From Triglochin maritima (lineage: Eukaryota > Streptophyta > Magnoliopsida > Alismatales > Juncaginaceae), in assembly GCA_963682175.1 (NCBI GenBank), contig OY821772.1:50490925-50554924 (forward strand): a stretch of DNA of 64,000 nucleotides, written 5' to 3'. Below the pieces are notes generated by a model, which saw nothing but the letters and a program-made list of their open reading frames with translations, had not been told where the DNA came from and made no database searches. Within the stretch, counting starts at the first letter, position 1, and every line of letters starts with the position of its first letter. The position numbers were made by a program, and so were the translations under genes. Below are positions 1-21,889 of this stretch, in pieces.

Positions 1-1017
1 TGATTGGTACCGGTACGTGAATAAAGGAGAAAGATGCAACAAAAATGTATGCATTCGATGAGTGACTTAATTGATGTTCGTGGGAACACATGACTTGCCG
101 TGTTTCCATTACTTTATCGTATGCTTGCCTTTTCCTGATGTGCACACCACAATCTCATCAAAATGAATGGCATTTTTTTTTTGAAATAATCGTAGAAAAA
201 ATAAAATTGATAAAATGTAAGATTAAAAAACTTATTTGATAAAATATGATGATTGAAAATGACACATCAACTATCATTTTTATACAACAAAAAATGATAT
301 AGGAGCTGCCGTTTTCAATAAGCGCACCAATCAAAAACGGTATCTCTTATACGATTTGCGTTTGTGGAGTAGAACATGAACATGATTAATTTGAATCCAA
401 ATGAAAACAATAAGAACATGGGGAAAAAACGTGGACATGTGAAAGATACAAAATGAAGATTAACCATAATTTTGCATTGAACTTTAAAAAAATCATAACT
501 TCGCACGTTGTATGATGGATATATGATATATATCGATGTAATAAGGAGTTAAAGAATAGCTATTTGTTAACATGTAAGAAACCTAGTGAATTATGCCAAA
601 ACACGAAAGCGCAGCTCACATGCAAGTTTCTTGTTCTTCTGTTCCCAGTAAAAAAAAACAACAACAACTATGAAGTGCTAAATGAAAGAGAGATGGCAAA
701 TTTGAGAAGAAAAATGAGATCTCATTTTTTCCTTTAAAAAATGTAGTTTTATGAAAAATGTATTTCCAAGATGATTCTTACACCATCAAGAATTGTTAAG
801 GGGTACTTTCTATCAACTTCATATTAGGTTGGACATGAAGTCACTCTTATGCTTGATCGTGGCACATTGTTGGATTATTTCGACATCATGAAACAATTTC
901 ATCTTTTAACAACTACAATTTTTCATTTTTTTGTAACCATGTTCTTTCATCTTTTGAGATGACATATGTTCTAATTTAAACTTCGCTTATTGTCAGCGGA
1001 TTAATCTCTTATATAGG
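1..1017. other. AT-rich intergenic DNA
   Basis: No gene, RNA gene or structured repeat is supported here. The DNA is AT-rich with short homopolymer runs, and the open frames are short and have no recognisable homology. Confidence 0.6.
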
Positions 1018-1025
1018 ACTAAAAG

Positions 1026-1640
1026 TAGGGCTGTCAATCGTGTCGTGTCGTGTGCTAATCGTGTCGTGTTAACTCCTATATATAAGCTCTAGGTATTGCG
1101 CCGTATCCGACCCATTTAATAATCGTGTTGCTAAATTGCTGTCGTATCCAACCCATTTATAATCGTGTTGCCGTATCCAACCCGTTTATACCCGATTATT
1201 AAACGGTTTACTTCGTGTACACGTTTAATACCGCTATCGTTTACACCATTGAACACACGATTATCCACTCGTTCAGAGTTCAAACTTCAAAGTTTCAAAC
1301 CACTCACATATATATAATTGGTAAAATTATAAATATGACATTCAGTTCTTAGAATTTGTTTATTATAATTTATAATTTATATATTATTTATAGATTTGTC
1401 GGTATTAGTCGTGTAGTATTCGCAATCGTGTGCCTAATTACTCAATTACTTATCGTGTTTTATCGTGTCTTAATCGTGTTAATCGTTTTTGCAGCAGAAA
1501 TCCATATCCAACCCATTTAATAATCGTGTTGCTGTATCCAACCCATTTATTAATCGTGTTCAAATTCTCAATCCATATCCGCTAACTTCGTGTCGTTTTC
1601 GTGTCGTGTTATCGTGTTTCGTGTAAAATTGACAGCCCTA
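1026..1640. mobile_element. hAT-type MITE, CGTGTC-rich core
   Basis: A 615-bp non-autonomous element. It begins TAGGGCTGTCAAT and ends with the inverted copy ATTGACAGCCCTA. A perfect 8-bp direct repeat, actaaaag, flanks it at 1,018-1,025 and 1,641-1,648, which is the duplication length of hAT transposons. The inside is made of imperfect repeats of atcgtgtcgtg and of a second unit, aacccatttaataatcgtg, in both orientations. There is no coding capacity. Three other elements in this window share the terminal motif but have different cores. Confidence 0.9.
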
Positions 1641-1648
1641 ACTAAAAG

Positions 1649-3020
1649 TGATATTATTTTTTGTTTAATTAAAACGGTACCCTAAACACATTTTCATTTG
1701 GTGTGTTTGATGCGGTGTCGTTTTATGTTGTATGAAAACGGTAGTTGAGGTGCTATTTTTTAATTTCCAAATGAGTTTTTGAGTCTTACATTTTGCCAAT
1801 TTTGTTTTTTATATAATTATTTAAAAAATTTACCAAAAAAAAACACTACTTTGCTCCTTATAAATAACACTTTAGGTGTTCATGCGGCCCTCAAATTCAA
1901 AGCAAACGATTGCAAAACAAACGCGTATATTGATGAACCAATATGAGTCCCACGCATGAAATTATCATTGATGAACCAATAAGATATATGTACATTCACA
2001 TGGGGTGATGAAACATGTGTAACCTTTATGGGAGTAAAGTACTTGCTTTAGCGTACATGAATTATGAATTTATGATACTGATGAGTAATACAAGTTCGTA
2101 TACATGTTTTAATTGACTATAATAGTTTATTTTCCAGAACGTTTCTGTATGATATTGTCACAAATTTTATATATTTTCTTGCAATTTCCAAGTTATTTGA
2201 CATTCTTGTACTTTTTTTATAATTTTTAGACCTCCGTAAAAAAATTCCATAAATTATGCTTCCAAAGATACGGACGGTCGATCTTAGATTGGAAACAAAA
2301 AAGATAAGAAAGACAAGGTCTTCTGCAACTATGCTTGGAAAAATATTCACGGAAGATCCCTCTCTTAAGACTTTTCTTAATTACATGACAAAATGACATC
2401 AACATCTAGTGATAACGATACCAAATGTAATTGGGCATCGAATTGTTGGCTTGATTTCCAGATAATTATTTAAGGCTGATTGGTTTTTTTGGCGTACTGT
2501 GTACGTCTATAGTGACTTAAAAAGTGTGAAGATTTTCTCATTAACAATTACTTGTTGTGTAATAGTTAAGTCACAAACCTAATGGTATCATTTGGTATCA
2601 GAGCAGGTCGTGAGTTCGAGGAACGTTCTGCCCATGATGAATTTTGGGTATTGTTGGGATGTGTAATCCTCGTATAATTCCTTGGGAGCTGGTGGGATCT
2701 TTCTGGTGCAATGCGGATACATGTGTAATGACTTCAAATGTACGTGGATTTTCTTACTAACAACAATTGTTTTTAGGGGGTGTTTGGCTGGGAGTGTCCA
2801 GAATGGAATGGATTCATTCCATTCTGGTGTTTGGTTTATTTATTTTAGATCCATGAATTATAATCTATTTCAGTCCATACCTAGGAATCAGTAACTTACC
2901 TACCTTTCTCAAAATGAGAATCAATTCCAATCTGGTATAAGATTCTCATTCCATTCCATTCCATTCCAAGGTAGTACAGTGGTTAAATCATATGAGCAGA
3001 AACGTGATAAAGTCACGTAT
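1649..3020. other. Intergenic DNA with transposon relics
   Basis: No gene is seen. At about 2,593-2,604 there is tggtatcagagc, which matches the primer-binding site for initiator-Met tRNA used by many plant LTR retrotransposons. It is followed by a B-box-like gtgagttcgag, so it may be an old LTR or SINE relic. At about 2,777-2,960 a gggggtgtttgg start and ATTCC/GGAAT-rich inverted segments suggest a degraded MITE, but no clean right end was found. Confidence 0.35.
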
Positions 3021-3530
3021 ATTACATATGTAGTGTTTTACTTAGTCTTTTACGTATGGAAATAAATGTGATTACAGTATAAAAAACAAAAACATTGTCT
3101 TCGTGTCACATTCACGGCAGGTGAGATTTTGCAGTGAATCTTATGGATGACGTATAATTTACTCATTCGTAGAAAGAAATTAATAAATTGTTTATGTTAA
3201 TGACGATTATTGGGTCCACGCGTATCTTAGCGAATTAGAGGAAGGAATGCTAAATTGAGCTGTAATATTGCATATATAGTGTTTTACTTAGTCTTTTACA
3301 TGTGAAAATAAATGTGATTATAGTATGATGAGCAAAAACATTGTCTTATTCACCTAATAATAGTAAACGATTGCTACACGTCACATTCACGGTAGGTTGC
3401 AGTGAAGCATCTCCATGACGTACAGTTTCACTCATTCGTAGAAAGAAATTAATAAATTGATTATGTTAATGATGATTATTGGGTCCACGCGTATCTTAGC
3501 AAATTAGAGGGAGGAATGCTAAATTGAGCT
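3021..3530. repeat. Direct tandem duplication, two units of about 250 bp
   Basis: The block at 3,021-3,261 recurs at about 3,267-3,530 with scattered substitutions and small indels. Both copies start near tagtgttttacttagtc, pass through gggtccacgcgtatctt and end in aatgctaaattgagct. The right copy has extra bases around 3,345-3,375. No coding frame is conserved, so this is a local segmental duplication of non-coding DNA or of an unrecognised element. Confidence 0.85.
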
Positions 3531-5400
3531 GATTACCGGAACTACCAGTCTTGAGCAGACTGAGTCAAAACGCGTCCGGATGTTCGAAGTTGACCTTCGT
3601 CGCCTGACGTGGCACGGCGGTTGGTTGTCCATTGTACCGTAGGTACAACAAGACGCTAACGTGGTTCATATGTCAACGTGATTACGACTTCAAATATTAA
3701 AAAAAAACTTATTATAAGTAAGATATTATATTGCGAAACAGATCGATATAATATTTGTTACGAGTCCGAGAATGCGAACGTATGGTATGATTCAGGTTTT
3801 GTTTGGTTTCTTCTCGTGCTTAGGAAAGATGAAGACTTTGAAACACGTAGATATTGATATAAACCGTACCTACAAAAATGATTTGCTAAGCAGTGCCAGT
3901 GATGCATGGTTTGTCTTCAAGTGTAAATTAATAATCAAATAGAACATTTACGAGTATATGTCTGGTAAAGGTCCAACATTTCTAATACCAATATCCGAGG
4001 CGATCAAGATAAAATCAGGAGATCAACCAATGCTGAACTTGGTTATTCAACAAAAAAAAATTAATATTTTGTCCAAAGTCGTATTTTATTATTTTCAGAA
4101 TATATATAGACTATAGTCACCATATGACCAATCAACATAAACTAGATGATAGTACGTCTAACCCGAAAGGCTCACCTATTTCAAAGAAAAATAGGGATCA
4201 ATCTAGAAATTGCCCGAAGAAATACAATAATATACATACAAGTCAAGATAGTAGGAGATTGGACATTGGTCTTCCTACATCATTAAACAACCATTTTGAA
4301 AGACGTCTTTGCATAATTGCATCTACATTTCCATTTTGGTGATATTTATGTAAAAAAACCTTCAAATTCAAGCAATGTGCACATATGCAATCCAATTTGT
4401 ATCCATTCAGTTTGATAAGGATTTTTTTGCTTATGTGTCACTTAAAAACAGTTGATTTTCTAAAATATCGCTTACTTATAACTATTTTCTTACGTGCAGC
4501 TAAAAAACGAAAATTGAAGTCCAAAGTGTCATTAAGTTTTCAATTATGCAAACAAGAAAACAGAGGGAAAAGGAGGTCGGTGGATGTGTTTTGGCGTGAA
4601 AAAAAGGGAGGGAAATGGTTGAGGTGACTTAACTATTGTGTTAACTATATTATTAGCAATGACCATACGGAAATTGGAGGAGTTACCGCAAAAAGATAAC
4701 GGAATCGCAAACATGAAAACTTAATGACACTTTGGACTTGATTTTTGTTTTTTAGTTGCACATAAGAAATTAAATAATCGTAATTTGATGACATTTTAGG
4801 AAATCAATTGTTTTTTTTTTGTGTGGCACGTACCGAAAAATTATTTCTTTAAAGCATAACTTTGATTTTGGTATTGGAAAATAGGCTCTTTGAATATGAT
4901 GGTGCCTACTAAACTTGGTTATGGAGTTGAAATACTAAGTTTTTACATGTTCTTTGTTCACAATATGTCTAACTCAAAAGTTCTACGTTATATTGACATG
5001 ATAGAGTTGTTTGTCACACATGCAAATCCAACATCCAATGATCCAAACATAAGTTTTATACCATAATTTTTTTAACAAATTCCCTATCGTGTTAATAAAA
5101 CTCATACCGATTGGTGTAGACTAATCCAATATGAACGTGAAATGAGAAAATGAGTAGAATGAAATGTCTAGGTGGGAAAAAAAGAAGGTAAAATACTTGG
5201 GTGAGGAAAGACGGAATGAAGAACGAGTATTTATGGGTAACAAATTAAGATTTTTTGGTAAGATTTTTTAGAAAATGTATTTTGATCACTAAAATATTAT
5301 TAATTCATTTTCTCTAAATTCTAATTTTGTATTACAATTTTTCTCTCAAATTCTTTTCTCTTCTTACGTCGTTGTACAAACAAGAGAAAATCTAATTTCG
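3531..5400. other. Intergenic DNA upstream of the CPK gene
   Basis: No supported gene. The DNA is AT-rich with a few short open frames lacking homology. The last several hundred bases should hold the distal promoter of the kinase gene, but I could not define a convincing TATA box. Confidence 0.5.
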
Positions 5401-5545
5401 TATTACTGGTCTAATGTTTGTTAACCAAACATACCAAAAACGTGAGAACATAACAAGAAAAATGCAAAACACAAAATACCTTAAAAGTGGACGTCGAAAA
5501 CGCAAAGACGCGGGTAGAAAAACTACCTCCATTCCCGAAGACTCC

Positions 5546-5598
5546 GAGAAGGGAGAGGAGGAAGGGGAGGAGGAGGAAGAAGAAGAAGAAGAAGAAGA
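5546..5598 (+). promoter_or_regulatory. GA/GAA purine tract in the CPK leader or promoter
   Basis: An almost pure purine stretch of GAG and GAA units ends about 160 bp before the kinase start codon. GA/CT tracts like this are common in plant core promoters and 5' leaders, where they bind BPC/GAGA-type factors or occur in the UTR. The role here is inferred from position only. Confidence 0.5.
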
Positions 5599-5755
5599 TT
5601 CCTAAATCCAAAATCCTCTCTCTTTCCCCAACCCAAAGTCTCCCTCTTTGGTTTGACCCCTTCCACCAACCTTCTCCTTTTAACCCTCCTTTTCATGCTA
5701 CCACATGAAAAAATCCCACCTTTAGCCCCCCAAACCCTACCCAAACAAACCCTCA

Positions 5756-14246
<8,491 letters not shown>

Positions 14247-15500
14247 ATCACTATTGGTTCGGTTGAGCTAAAGATGAGTGTACCCAGAGAGACTTGCATT
14301 TACCATCCCTGAAGTTCAAACCTTTGGAAGCATTTGTTGCTGTAATCCCAAATTCCAGCCTTGCTAGCAGAGTCGAGTTGATTGTGCACGAACAGAGATT
14401 CTTCAAACCTGAAGAACAACTTTACTTGTGCTGCTTTGACCTAATGAAATCAGATGTAGTCGAAAGACCGTGTTGGTTGTATCTTGTATAGTTTGTTGGC
14501 TTGCTAGGGTGATTATAAATATGTAAATGCAAATTGGCTTCTTGGATGCTCTTCTCGAAACATTGTGCTTCTCTTCCACTTTTCTTGTTCAGATCTTCCC
14601 TCAGATCAAGCAATCGTTGTGTGAATAAGTTGTTTTGTGAGTATCTATTTGGTTGTTGTGAGGTACAAGCGCATGTAACCGATTCTACGATTAGCCGTAG
14701 AATTTTTCGAGGGTAGGGTGCCATGATACAAGCTTACATGTCAATATAATCAATCACACTGAAATTTGCTTGATATACTTGCAACAGAACGATAACATAA
14801 CCATTCAATTCTACTCACATCAGTACTCTAAACTTGTGACTTGCATAAGACAGGCTGCGCAAGTTACCAGGTGAGTTATGTTCAAATCAGTGGTCTTTTT
14901 AATAGTTCGTTAAGAACATAAGTTATGAGGATCTAGGTCATTCATGCACACACTTTTTTTTGCTCTGTCACGTCATCATGATCAACCTCCTATTTCTCAT
15001 TTACTATTCATCAATTTACCATGATCTAGGTCATCTCACTCTCTTTCCTCAACATCATTAATTTTCTTATCAATTTTTATTATATTCCAAAATCATTTAT
15101 ATTTATCAAAAACTTAATAATCTAATTGAAAAACTAAAATACCAATAAATTTCGTAATTCCAAATTGCATATGCCTTTTTATTTAACCATCAATAATTAC
15201 CAAATACTAAATATCATTAATATTAATAAAATAAATATTACATTAAATTAAACAAACGTAAGCTTACATTACCCGAGACGATAAACCAAATAACACACGA
15301 CATAAATCAAATATCAAACGACATAAACCAAAAAACACCAACAATACATACTAATAACACACTTAAGTGTCGCTTCCGCCAAATCGCAATCAGATGTTCT
15401 CGATCAAGTCCGTCCTCAACGCGAGATGCTGGATTTTCACAAACGCGACCTATGTTCTCCATGTAGGTTCTAATGAACAACATACAATACAAATAAGTCA
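14247..15500. other. CPK 3' region and AT-rich spacer
   Basis: The first few hundred bases are probably the kinase 3' UTR. From about 14,900 the DNA is AT-rich, and from about 15,270 it contains imperfect repeats of acgacataaaccaaa. No gene was recognised. A 64-codon open frame on the minus strand at 15,307-15,501 has no identifiable family. Confidence 0.45.
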
Positions 15501-16291
15501 CTTAAGTTCCGGTCGGACCAAAGGTCAAGAACGGTCGACCATTTGGATGGTCAACGTCTGGTCCAAGCGAAACACGAAGCAACGGTCGAACGGCTCAGGG
15601 GTCCCGTCCGACCGAAAACGTCCAGGCAAACCCCGACCCACCAGTACAAGCACGATCGGTCGACCGCCACAAGGCATCGTTCGACCGGTGTTGGTTAAAG
15701 TCGAGCAAAATACACTAAACCGGTCGAACGTTGGTCGACAGCAACCTTATGTCAGCCAAGGATTTTACGTCGTTTCTCGCCGTCGGTAAGGTCTCCGACC
15801 TCCCGCGACCGACCACAACTTCACCCCAACGTGGGTGAGCAACAAAGACATCTAATGCAAGAACTTGACGTATCTCTCTTCTGAAGAACGACGAAGAATG
15901 TTGGAGCTCCGCAACCAACTCCGGTCCGCACAGCTCGCGCCTTCTTCCCAACACGTCCTTGCCTCGCACGCGCCTTCACCACCCGAACTCGAGCATCAGA
16001 GGGATGGAAAGAGATGGATGGAGAGGAGAATGGTTGAAGAAGAAGAAGAAAGGAAGGAGATGAAGGAAACATGTCATAGAGAAGAAGATGTGAGTTTCTC
16101 CACCAAAACCCAACCAACCCATACCTCCCATGCCTCCACCATCACCTCAAACACCACCACCATGCTCCTCCTGCACCATAGCTCATGCCTCATTCACGTC
16201 ACTCCACTATTCTTCCCCAACTCCCATGCAAACCTCTCCATTTAGCACATTAAACACTCATTAGCACCCCAATTAGGTTAGGGTCTTTACA
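15501..16291 (+). mobile_element. 5'-truncated LTR-like copy 5
   Basis: The right part of the same LTR-like family as copies 1 to 4. It starts within the segment cttaagttccggtcg, has several GGTCGACCG variants, carries the cgtcagcc...ttttacgtcg block and the coding-like purine tract, and ends gggtctttaca, a CA terminus. The left half with the TGTAAC end and the TATA box is missing. The palindromes are more mutated than in copies 3 and 4 (for example cggtcggacc), suggesting an older copy. Confidence 0.65.
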
Positions 16292-16831
16292 AAAACACAC
16301 AAAATTTACCTGACTTTAAAGTAAAAGAAACTAGAAAAGTATATAACTTTAGGACTCGTAAATAGATTTACGATGCAAACAAATGTTTGGTATCTGTAAA
16401 GCTCTACATAGATACATTACTCATAATTCTTTGATCGTTAATTCATCGAACATTACTCATACATCATATCACATTTAAAACCACCAGCTTAAAATGAGCT
16501 GCATTCAAGTTATCAAGATCAATTAACACGTAAGAAACCCTAGGCCTAGATAAAATTCAATCAATATTGGGAGGTTATGTTTCTTTTTGCTCTTTTTCGG
16601 GTGAAATAAGAGTTCGTCAAGCTGATTTCTTAACTAGCCAAACGGATAAGGAATCAGGAAGGCCCCCTGACAGAAAACTCGTGTTTTTATCATGGTGTTT
16701 GATAATACAAAAATTGTGTTTTTGTATAGATTCACGTTGTAACTGTTTCCCTTCAACCCCATAAAATACAGACTTTGTTTAACTTGCATTTTACTTGATG
16801 TGTAAATAAATCACGATTTCGTTATTGGCTT

Positions 16832-19042
16832 TGTTATGTCCCTAACCGAGATTAGGAGGCTAATGGAGATTAGAGGAGGATTAGGGCTTGCTTTGCATGG
16901 GAAGTTGGGTTTGCATGAGGAAGAGGCGGGCTACAGTGGCCTGAGGTGAGTAGGGTGATGGTGAGGTTGGCGGTCACTGTAGCAGACGGGGTTATAAAAC
17001 ATAGTTTTTCTTCTTCTTTCTTCTTTCTTCTTTTCTTCTTCCTTTCCCTCATTCCTTCCCTTCCTTGCTGGTGCGTGTGGCGGCGAGCAGCTGAGGAGGA
17101 GACCGGAGAGCGCGCGGCGTGAGGCGTGCGGAGTCGAGCGCGCGAGGAGAGGTCACCGGAGACGGCGTGCGCGAGCGGTGCTCCGGCTTGGTTCGTCGTT
17201 CTCGTGAGGTATGCCGCTCCTTAGTGTGGTTTGTTTGTTAACCCTCATGTGAGGGATGCGTTGGTCGAGTCGGGGGAGGTCGGAGGCCTCTCCAGCGACG
17301 TGATTCTTCGTAAAACCTCGGCTGACGCGAGGTTAAAGACGACCAACAGTCGACCGGATCCTTCGGGCGGTCGACCGTTTTAGCACTGTTTGCCCGACTT
17401 TAACCTTCACCGGTCGAACGATGCCTTGGGGCGGTCGACCGGTAGTGCATTATTGCTGGTGAGTTGGGATTTTTCTACCTGTTGTCGGTCGACCGGTCAT
17501 TGTTGTGTTCGACCGGAACTTAAGTGTACCTGTTAGTTTTGCATGATTTGTTCGACCGATTTCATGTGACGTTCGGCCGATCGTTTGTTGTTCGACCGTT
17601 GGAGTTTTGCGTTCGACCGATTATATGACTTAGAATAATAGGTTGACCCTGTCTGTTTTCGGTCGACCAAGACCCCTGAGTCGGTCGACCGATAGAGTTG
17701 AATTTAATGTTGACCAGACTCCGGATTTTGACCTCGTTCGGTCGACCGGTTTTAGACTTTCGTTCGACCGTTTGGGAATTAGTGTTGCGCAGTGAGTTCT
17801 ACCGATTCAGACTTTCGGTCGATCGAATTCCTCGTGGAAACGGTCGACCGGTTAGACTATTTCGGTCGACCGAATCTGCTCAGAACTGAATTCCTGGGTC
17901 CCGTTGTGAATGCCAACTCTGTCCACGGAAACCCGTGTCCTCGCCTTGTGCGTGAGCCGGGAGGTGACGGTGGGTGCGCTTGCGTGCCTGCCCAGGGACC
18001 GCCGGGTGGAAGGGTGTGGGTGTTCGGGGTGCGTCTCCTCCAGGTAGGGAGTGGGACTTATGAGACATGTTTCATTAGACTCATTGTAGTGTAGCAGGCC
18101 TGAGGGATCGCGGATCCCAGTGTATGATGATGTTGTGCGGGCACGCAACTGGCGTTGGGTGAGGTGACTACCGGCCCTTGGGGCTACGGAGGTCGCTGCC
18201 CTGCTTTTATAGCGGCGCAGTTGGTGTTCGCGGCTCGTGGAGCCAGTTGACCTGACAGACTTCGGTCTGGACCCGTATGATGTTGTGCCGGACGTTGTGA
18301 TGGACCACCGATGCTGTGCCGGTGATGCCGCCGAGGTTGTGCCGGCGATGATGATTGTTGGGCCGAGGCTGTACCGGCTATGTTGTTTTCCTCGGCTGGG
18401 CACCTACCGAGATGATGTTGTTATACCTTCCGGGCGACGGCCCCGTTGGTCCTTGTGGCCCCGACCACTGAGATTTACAGATCTGTTTCTATCGGCGCGC
18501 AGACGTGACAGAGGCTCCCTGCCAAACCCTTGAGTAGTGTAGCCGCGTGTGGGGGGTGCGATGTCGCGGGCTGCTAGACTGCATGTGCCTGCAGTAGGTC
18601 TCTTCGGGAGACCCGATGATTGATTGTCGGACTGATGTCCTGTTTTACCCTTCGGGGGAACTATTTTCCATTTCTGTTGATGCCATGACATGCTACTAGT
18701 ATGATAGGTTCATTGTGTGATGCATGCATATAGGTGAGTTGGCATACGGGGTTTCCTTCTGGAAACTCAGGCATTGTTGTTGCATCTTTTTCAGGATCGC
18801 AGTAGGTCCGGGTGGGTGGTGACCGAGGACGGAGCGTTTTGGAGTCGGATCCTCTTCGGCAGTTGCTAGACCGTACGACTACTTGTATTCTATTCTATTG
18901 TATCAGTATTGTAGTTGTACTTCTTTTGGAAAACTCCTTGTATTTTGGGTGCACCCGGATTTATATATTTATATATTAGTGAGTTGTCTGTTATGTTGGT
19001 TATTTTGAAATTTTAAATCTTCTGCTGTTTCGGGACGTTACA
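16832..19042 (-). mobile_element. LTR-like retroelement copy 2
   Basis: A 2,211-bp member of the same family, inserted in reverse. On the plus strand it begins TGTTATGTCCC and ends GGGACGTTACA, the inverted form of copies 1 and 3. A reversed TATA box, CTTTTATA, is at 18,204-18,211. About twenty GGTCGACC-type palindromes lie at about 17,340-17,880. The flanks ggctt and aaatt do not match, so the target duplication is lost or one end was rearranged. It has no coding capacity. Confidence 0.78.
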
Positions 19043-19770
19043 AAATTCAAATATTTTGAAAGGGTGTTTGTATTAAAATTGATCAAACTCTTTTTTGTGC
19101 AGTGAATTATTGACAAAACATTTCTGGTCTCTAAGCATTGGAAAGTTACTATAAAAAAAGTAGAAAGTGAAAATAGGAAAACAAAACATTAGCATTCTCT
19201 ATTAGCCACCAGCCTATGCACCTGCAAACCAAACCAAACCACAAAAAAGACGAACGGCGTCACCTTTGAGGGCCAAAAACCCCCCAAATTCAAAAGCAGC
19301 TGCAGAAAGGCAAAATCAGACCTCGTATTCGACCTTGTGCTTCTCGGACTCCTCGAGCAACGGTTAGCAAAGTCGTAAGATTCTGGTTTGCTCTTATCAT
19401 TTCGAAAGGATTGGTGGAATGGAATGGTTTGGTCTCTTTTGGTGTTTCGTTTTACCCTAACCAACTTTTTTTTTTCAGAGGACAAATCCAGCTGTTGTTG
19501 GTTGAGGTGGAAAGCAGAATGTTCGGTTATTAACATTAATTACCGCCAAAAAAACACTATTCACCGCTGAGCTGAGTTATTTCAGCTCGTTATTAAAGTT
19601 CAAAACAATAATGATATTTGGCTAAGAATACATATCTGGTGATTCTCCTTTCCTACCGTTTCAATAATTAATATTAATATTAAGTTTCACTCGTGTATAG
19701 AGGATAACAATTTTAAGTGGCTTATATCGGCACTTAATATGCTTGTGCTCTGATCATCGTAAATTTCACT
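19043..19770. other. Spacer between LTR copy 2 and a hAT MITE
   Basis: No gene recognised. A 115-codon minus-strand open frame at 19,189-19,536 has no family resemblance and no splice context that I can defend. Confidence 0.4.
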
Positions 19771-19778
19771 CGTGTGAC

Positions 19779-20037
19779 TAGTAGGGGTGTGCAGAAACTG
19801 GGTCGGTCCGGTCAATCGGACCAGACCGGTCGGTCCGGGTCCCAGTTTGGACATTTTGAAAATTCGATTTCGGACCGGTCCGGTTTTTGTTTTTTAATTT
19901 TTAAGATTAAAAATCGATCCTGGACCGGACCATACCGAATCCAACCGGTCCGGTCCGGTTCAGACCAGTTCGGTCCGGTCTTCAGTCCAGATGCCGGATA
20001 AAAATCTGGTTCGGTCCGGACCGAATTGACAGCCATA
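19779..20037. mobile_element. hAT-type MITE, CCGGTCCGG-rich core
   Basis: A 259-bp element starting TAGTAGGGGTGTGCAG and ending GAATTGACAGCCATA. The flanks cgtgtgac and cgtgtgag match at 7 of 8 bases, consistent with a hAT target duplication. The inside is built from CGGTCCGGTC-type units in both orientations, so a single strand can fold on itself. It has the same end motif as the elements at 1,026, 28,081 and 36,032 but a different core sequence. Confidence 0.8.
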
Positions 20038-20192
20038 CGTGTGAGTGCCAAATTTACTCAGTTTTTGCTATGTTAATCTGTTTTACTCTTAACTAAACTA
20101 TTAGATGCCGCTCCAACCTGTAATTTTTTTATATAATAAAAAAAAATTAAAATTTCGAAATTTAGGGAAATTTTTTTTTTCGAAAAATCCGT

Positions 20193-20217
20193 GGATCGCG
20201 GGTGGGAACCGCGATCC
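20193..20217. repeat. GC-rich hairpin in the left foldback arm
   Basis: GGATCGCGG and CCGCGATCC form a perfect 9-bp stem around a 7-base loop, GTGGGAA. It is a GC island in otherwise extremely AT-rich DNA, and its inverted partner is at about 21,865-21,889. Confidence 0.85.
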
Positions 20218-21864
20218 GTGCTTCCTGCCAAAAAAAAAATTTAAATTTTTTTTTAATTTTTTTTAAAACTTTTCTGTTTTATTTTCTTTATTTCTGTTTT
20301 TATTTTTTATTATATTTATTTTTAATCTTTTTTGAAATATTTTTTTTTCAAAATATGTTTTCTAATTTATATTATTTTTTAAAAATTTTAAAAATTGTTT
20401 TTAATTTTTTCAAAAATGGACCTCCAAATCACGTCGATAACCCGACGTATTGAATTGTTAGGGTATTTTATACAATAAAAAAACAAAATTTCTTTATCAG
20501 AATAATAAATTATTTACAACTAAATATTAAACAAATACTAAAATTAATTAAAACAAAAAATTGGAAACATTGTCAAAAATTCGTAGGGTGTACACACACA
20601 TTAAAAACATGTTTGGAGGTCGATACACCAAAAAATTTAAAACACAATTAAATTTTTTTAAAAAATATTAAAAATTACAAAACATATTTTGAAACAAATA
20701 TGATTAAAAATATAGTTAAAACGATTTTAAAAAAATCAAAACATCAAACACTACAACTAAAACTAAAATCCGTGACTTTTTTTTATTTTCTTTTATTGTT
20801 TTTGATTTTATGTTTTGTTTTTTTTACAAATCATTTTAACTATGTTTTTTATTATATTTGATTTCAAAATATTTTTTGTAATTTTTAATATTTTTAAAAA
20901 AAAATTAATTGTGTTTTTAATTTTTTGCTGTATCGACCTCCAAAATGTTTGTAATGTGTGTACACCCTACGAATTTTTGACAACGTTACCAATTTTTTGT
21001 TTTAATTAGTTTCATGGTTTGTTTAATATTCAGTTGTAAATAATTTATTATTCTGACTAAGAAATTTTGTTTTTATATTGTATAAAATACCCAAACAATT
21101 CAATACACGTCGAGTTATCGACAGGATTTGGAGGTCGTTTCTTGAAAAAATTAAAAACAAAATTAAATTTTTTTAATAAATAATATCAATTAGAAAAACA
21201 TATTTTGAAAAAAAAAGATTTTAAAAAAGATTACAAATAATTAAAATAAAAAAGAAAAAACAGAAGGAAAAAAAAAACTAAAACAGAAAACCGAAAAAAA
21301 CAAAAAACAGAAGAAAATAAAAAAAGTCTCGGATTTTAGTCGTAGTGTTTTGATGTTTTGATTTTTTTAAAATCGTTTTAACTATGTTTTTTATCATATT
21401 TGATTTCAAAATATGTTTTGTAATTTTTAATATTTTTAAAAAAAATTTAATTGTGTTTTAAATTTTTTGCTGTATCGACCTCCAAACATGTTTGTAATGT
21501 GTGTACATCCTACGAATTTTTGACAACGTTTTCAATTTTTTGTTTTAATTAATTTTAGTATTTGTTTAATATTTAGTTGTACATAATTTATTATTCTGAT
21601 AAAGAAATTTTGTTTTTTTATTGTATAAAATACCCTAACAATTCAATACGCCGGGTTATCGACGTGATTTGGAGGTCGATTTTTGAAAAAATTAAAAACA
21701 ATTTTTAAATTTTTTAAAAAATAATATAAATTAGAAAACATATTTTGAAAAAACATATTTCAAAAAAGATTAAAAATAAATATAATAAAAAATAAAAACA
21801 GAAATAAAGAAAATAAAACAGAAAAGTTTTAAAAAAATTTTTTTTTTTTTTTGGCGTGCCCCAC

Positions 21865-21889
21865 GGATCGCGGTTCCCACCCGCGATCC
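21865..21889. repeat. GC-rich hairpin in the right foldback arm
   Basis: This is the reverse complement of the left-arm hairpin. The stem is intact (GGATCGCGG with CCGCGATCC) and the loop is TTCCCAC. Confidence 0.85.

Noticed and set aside
2585..2640. tRNA gene suggested by tggtatcagagc and a B-box-like motif
   Set aside because: No acceptor stem or anticodon arm can be folded; better read as a retroelement primer-binding-site relic.
17852..18403. Minus-strand 183-codon frame in LTR copy 2
   Set aside because: Non-conserved between LTR copies and lacking any retroelement domain; the TATA box lies within it.
19189..19536. 115-codon minus-strand frame
   Set aside because: No recognisable family, no supporting splice signals and no sign of conservation.
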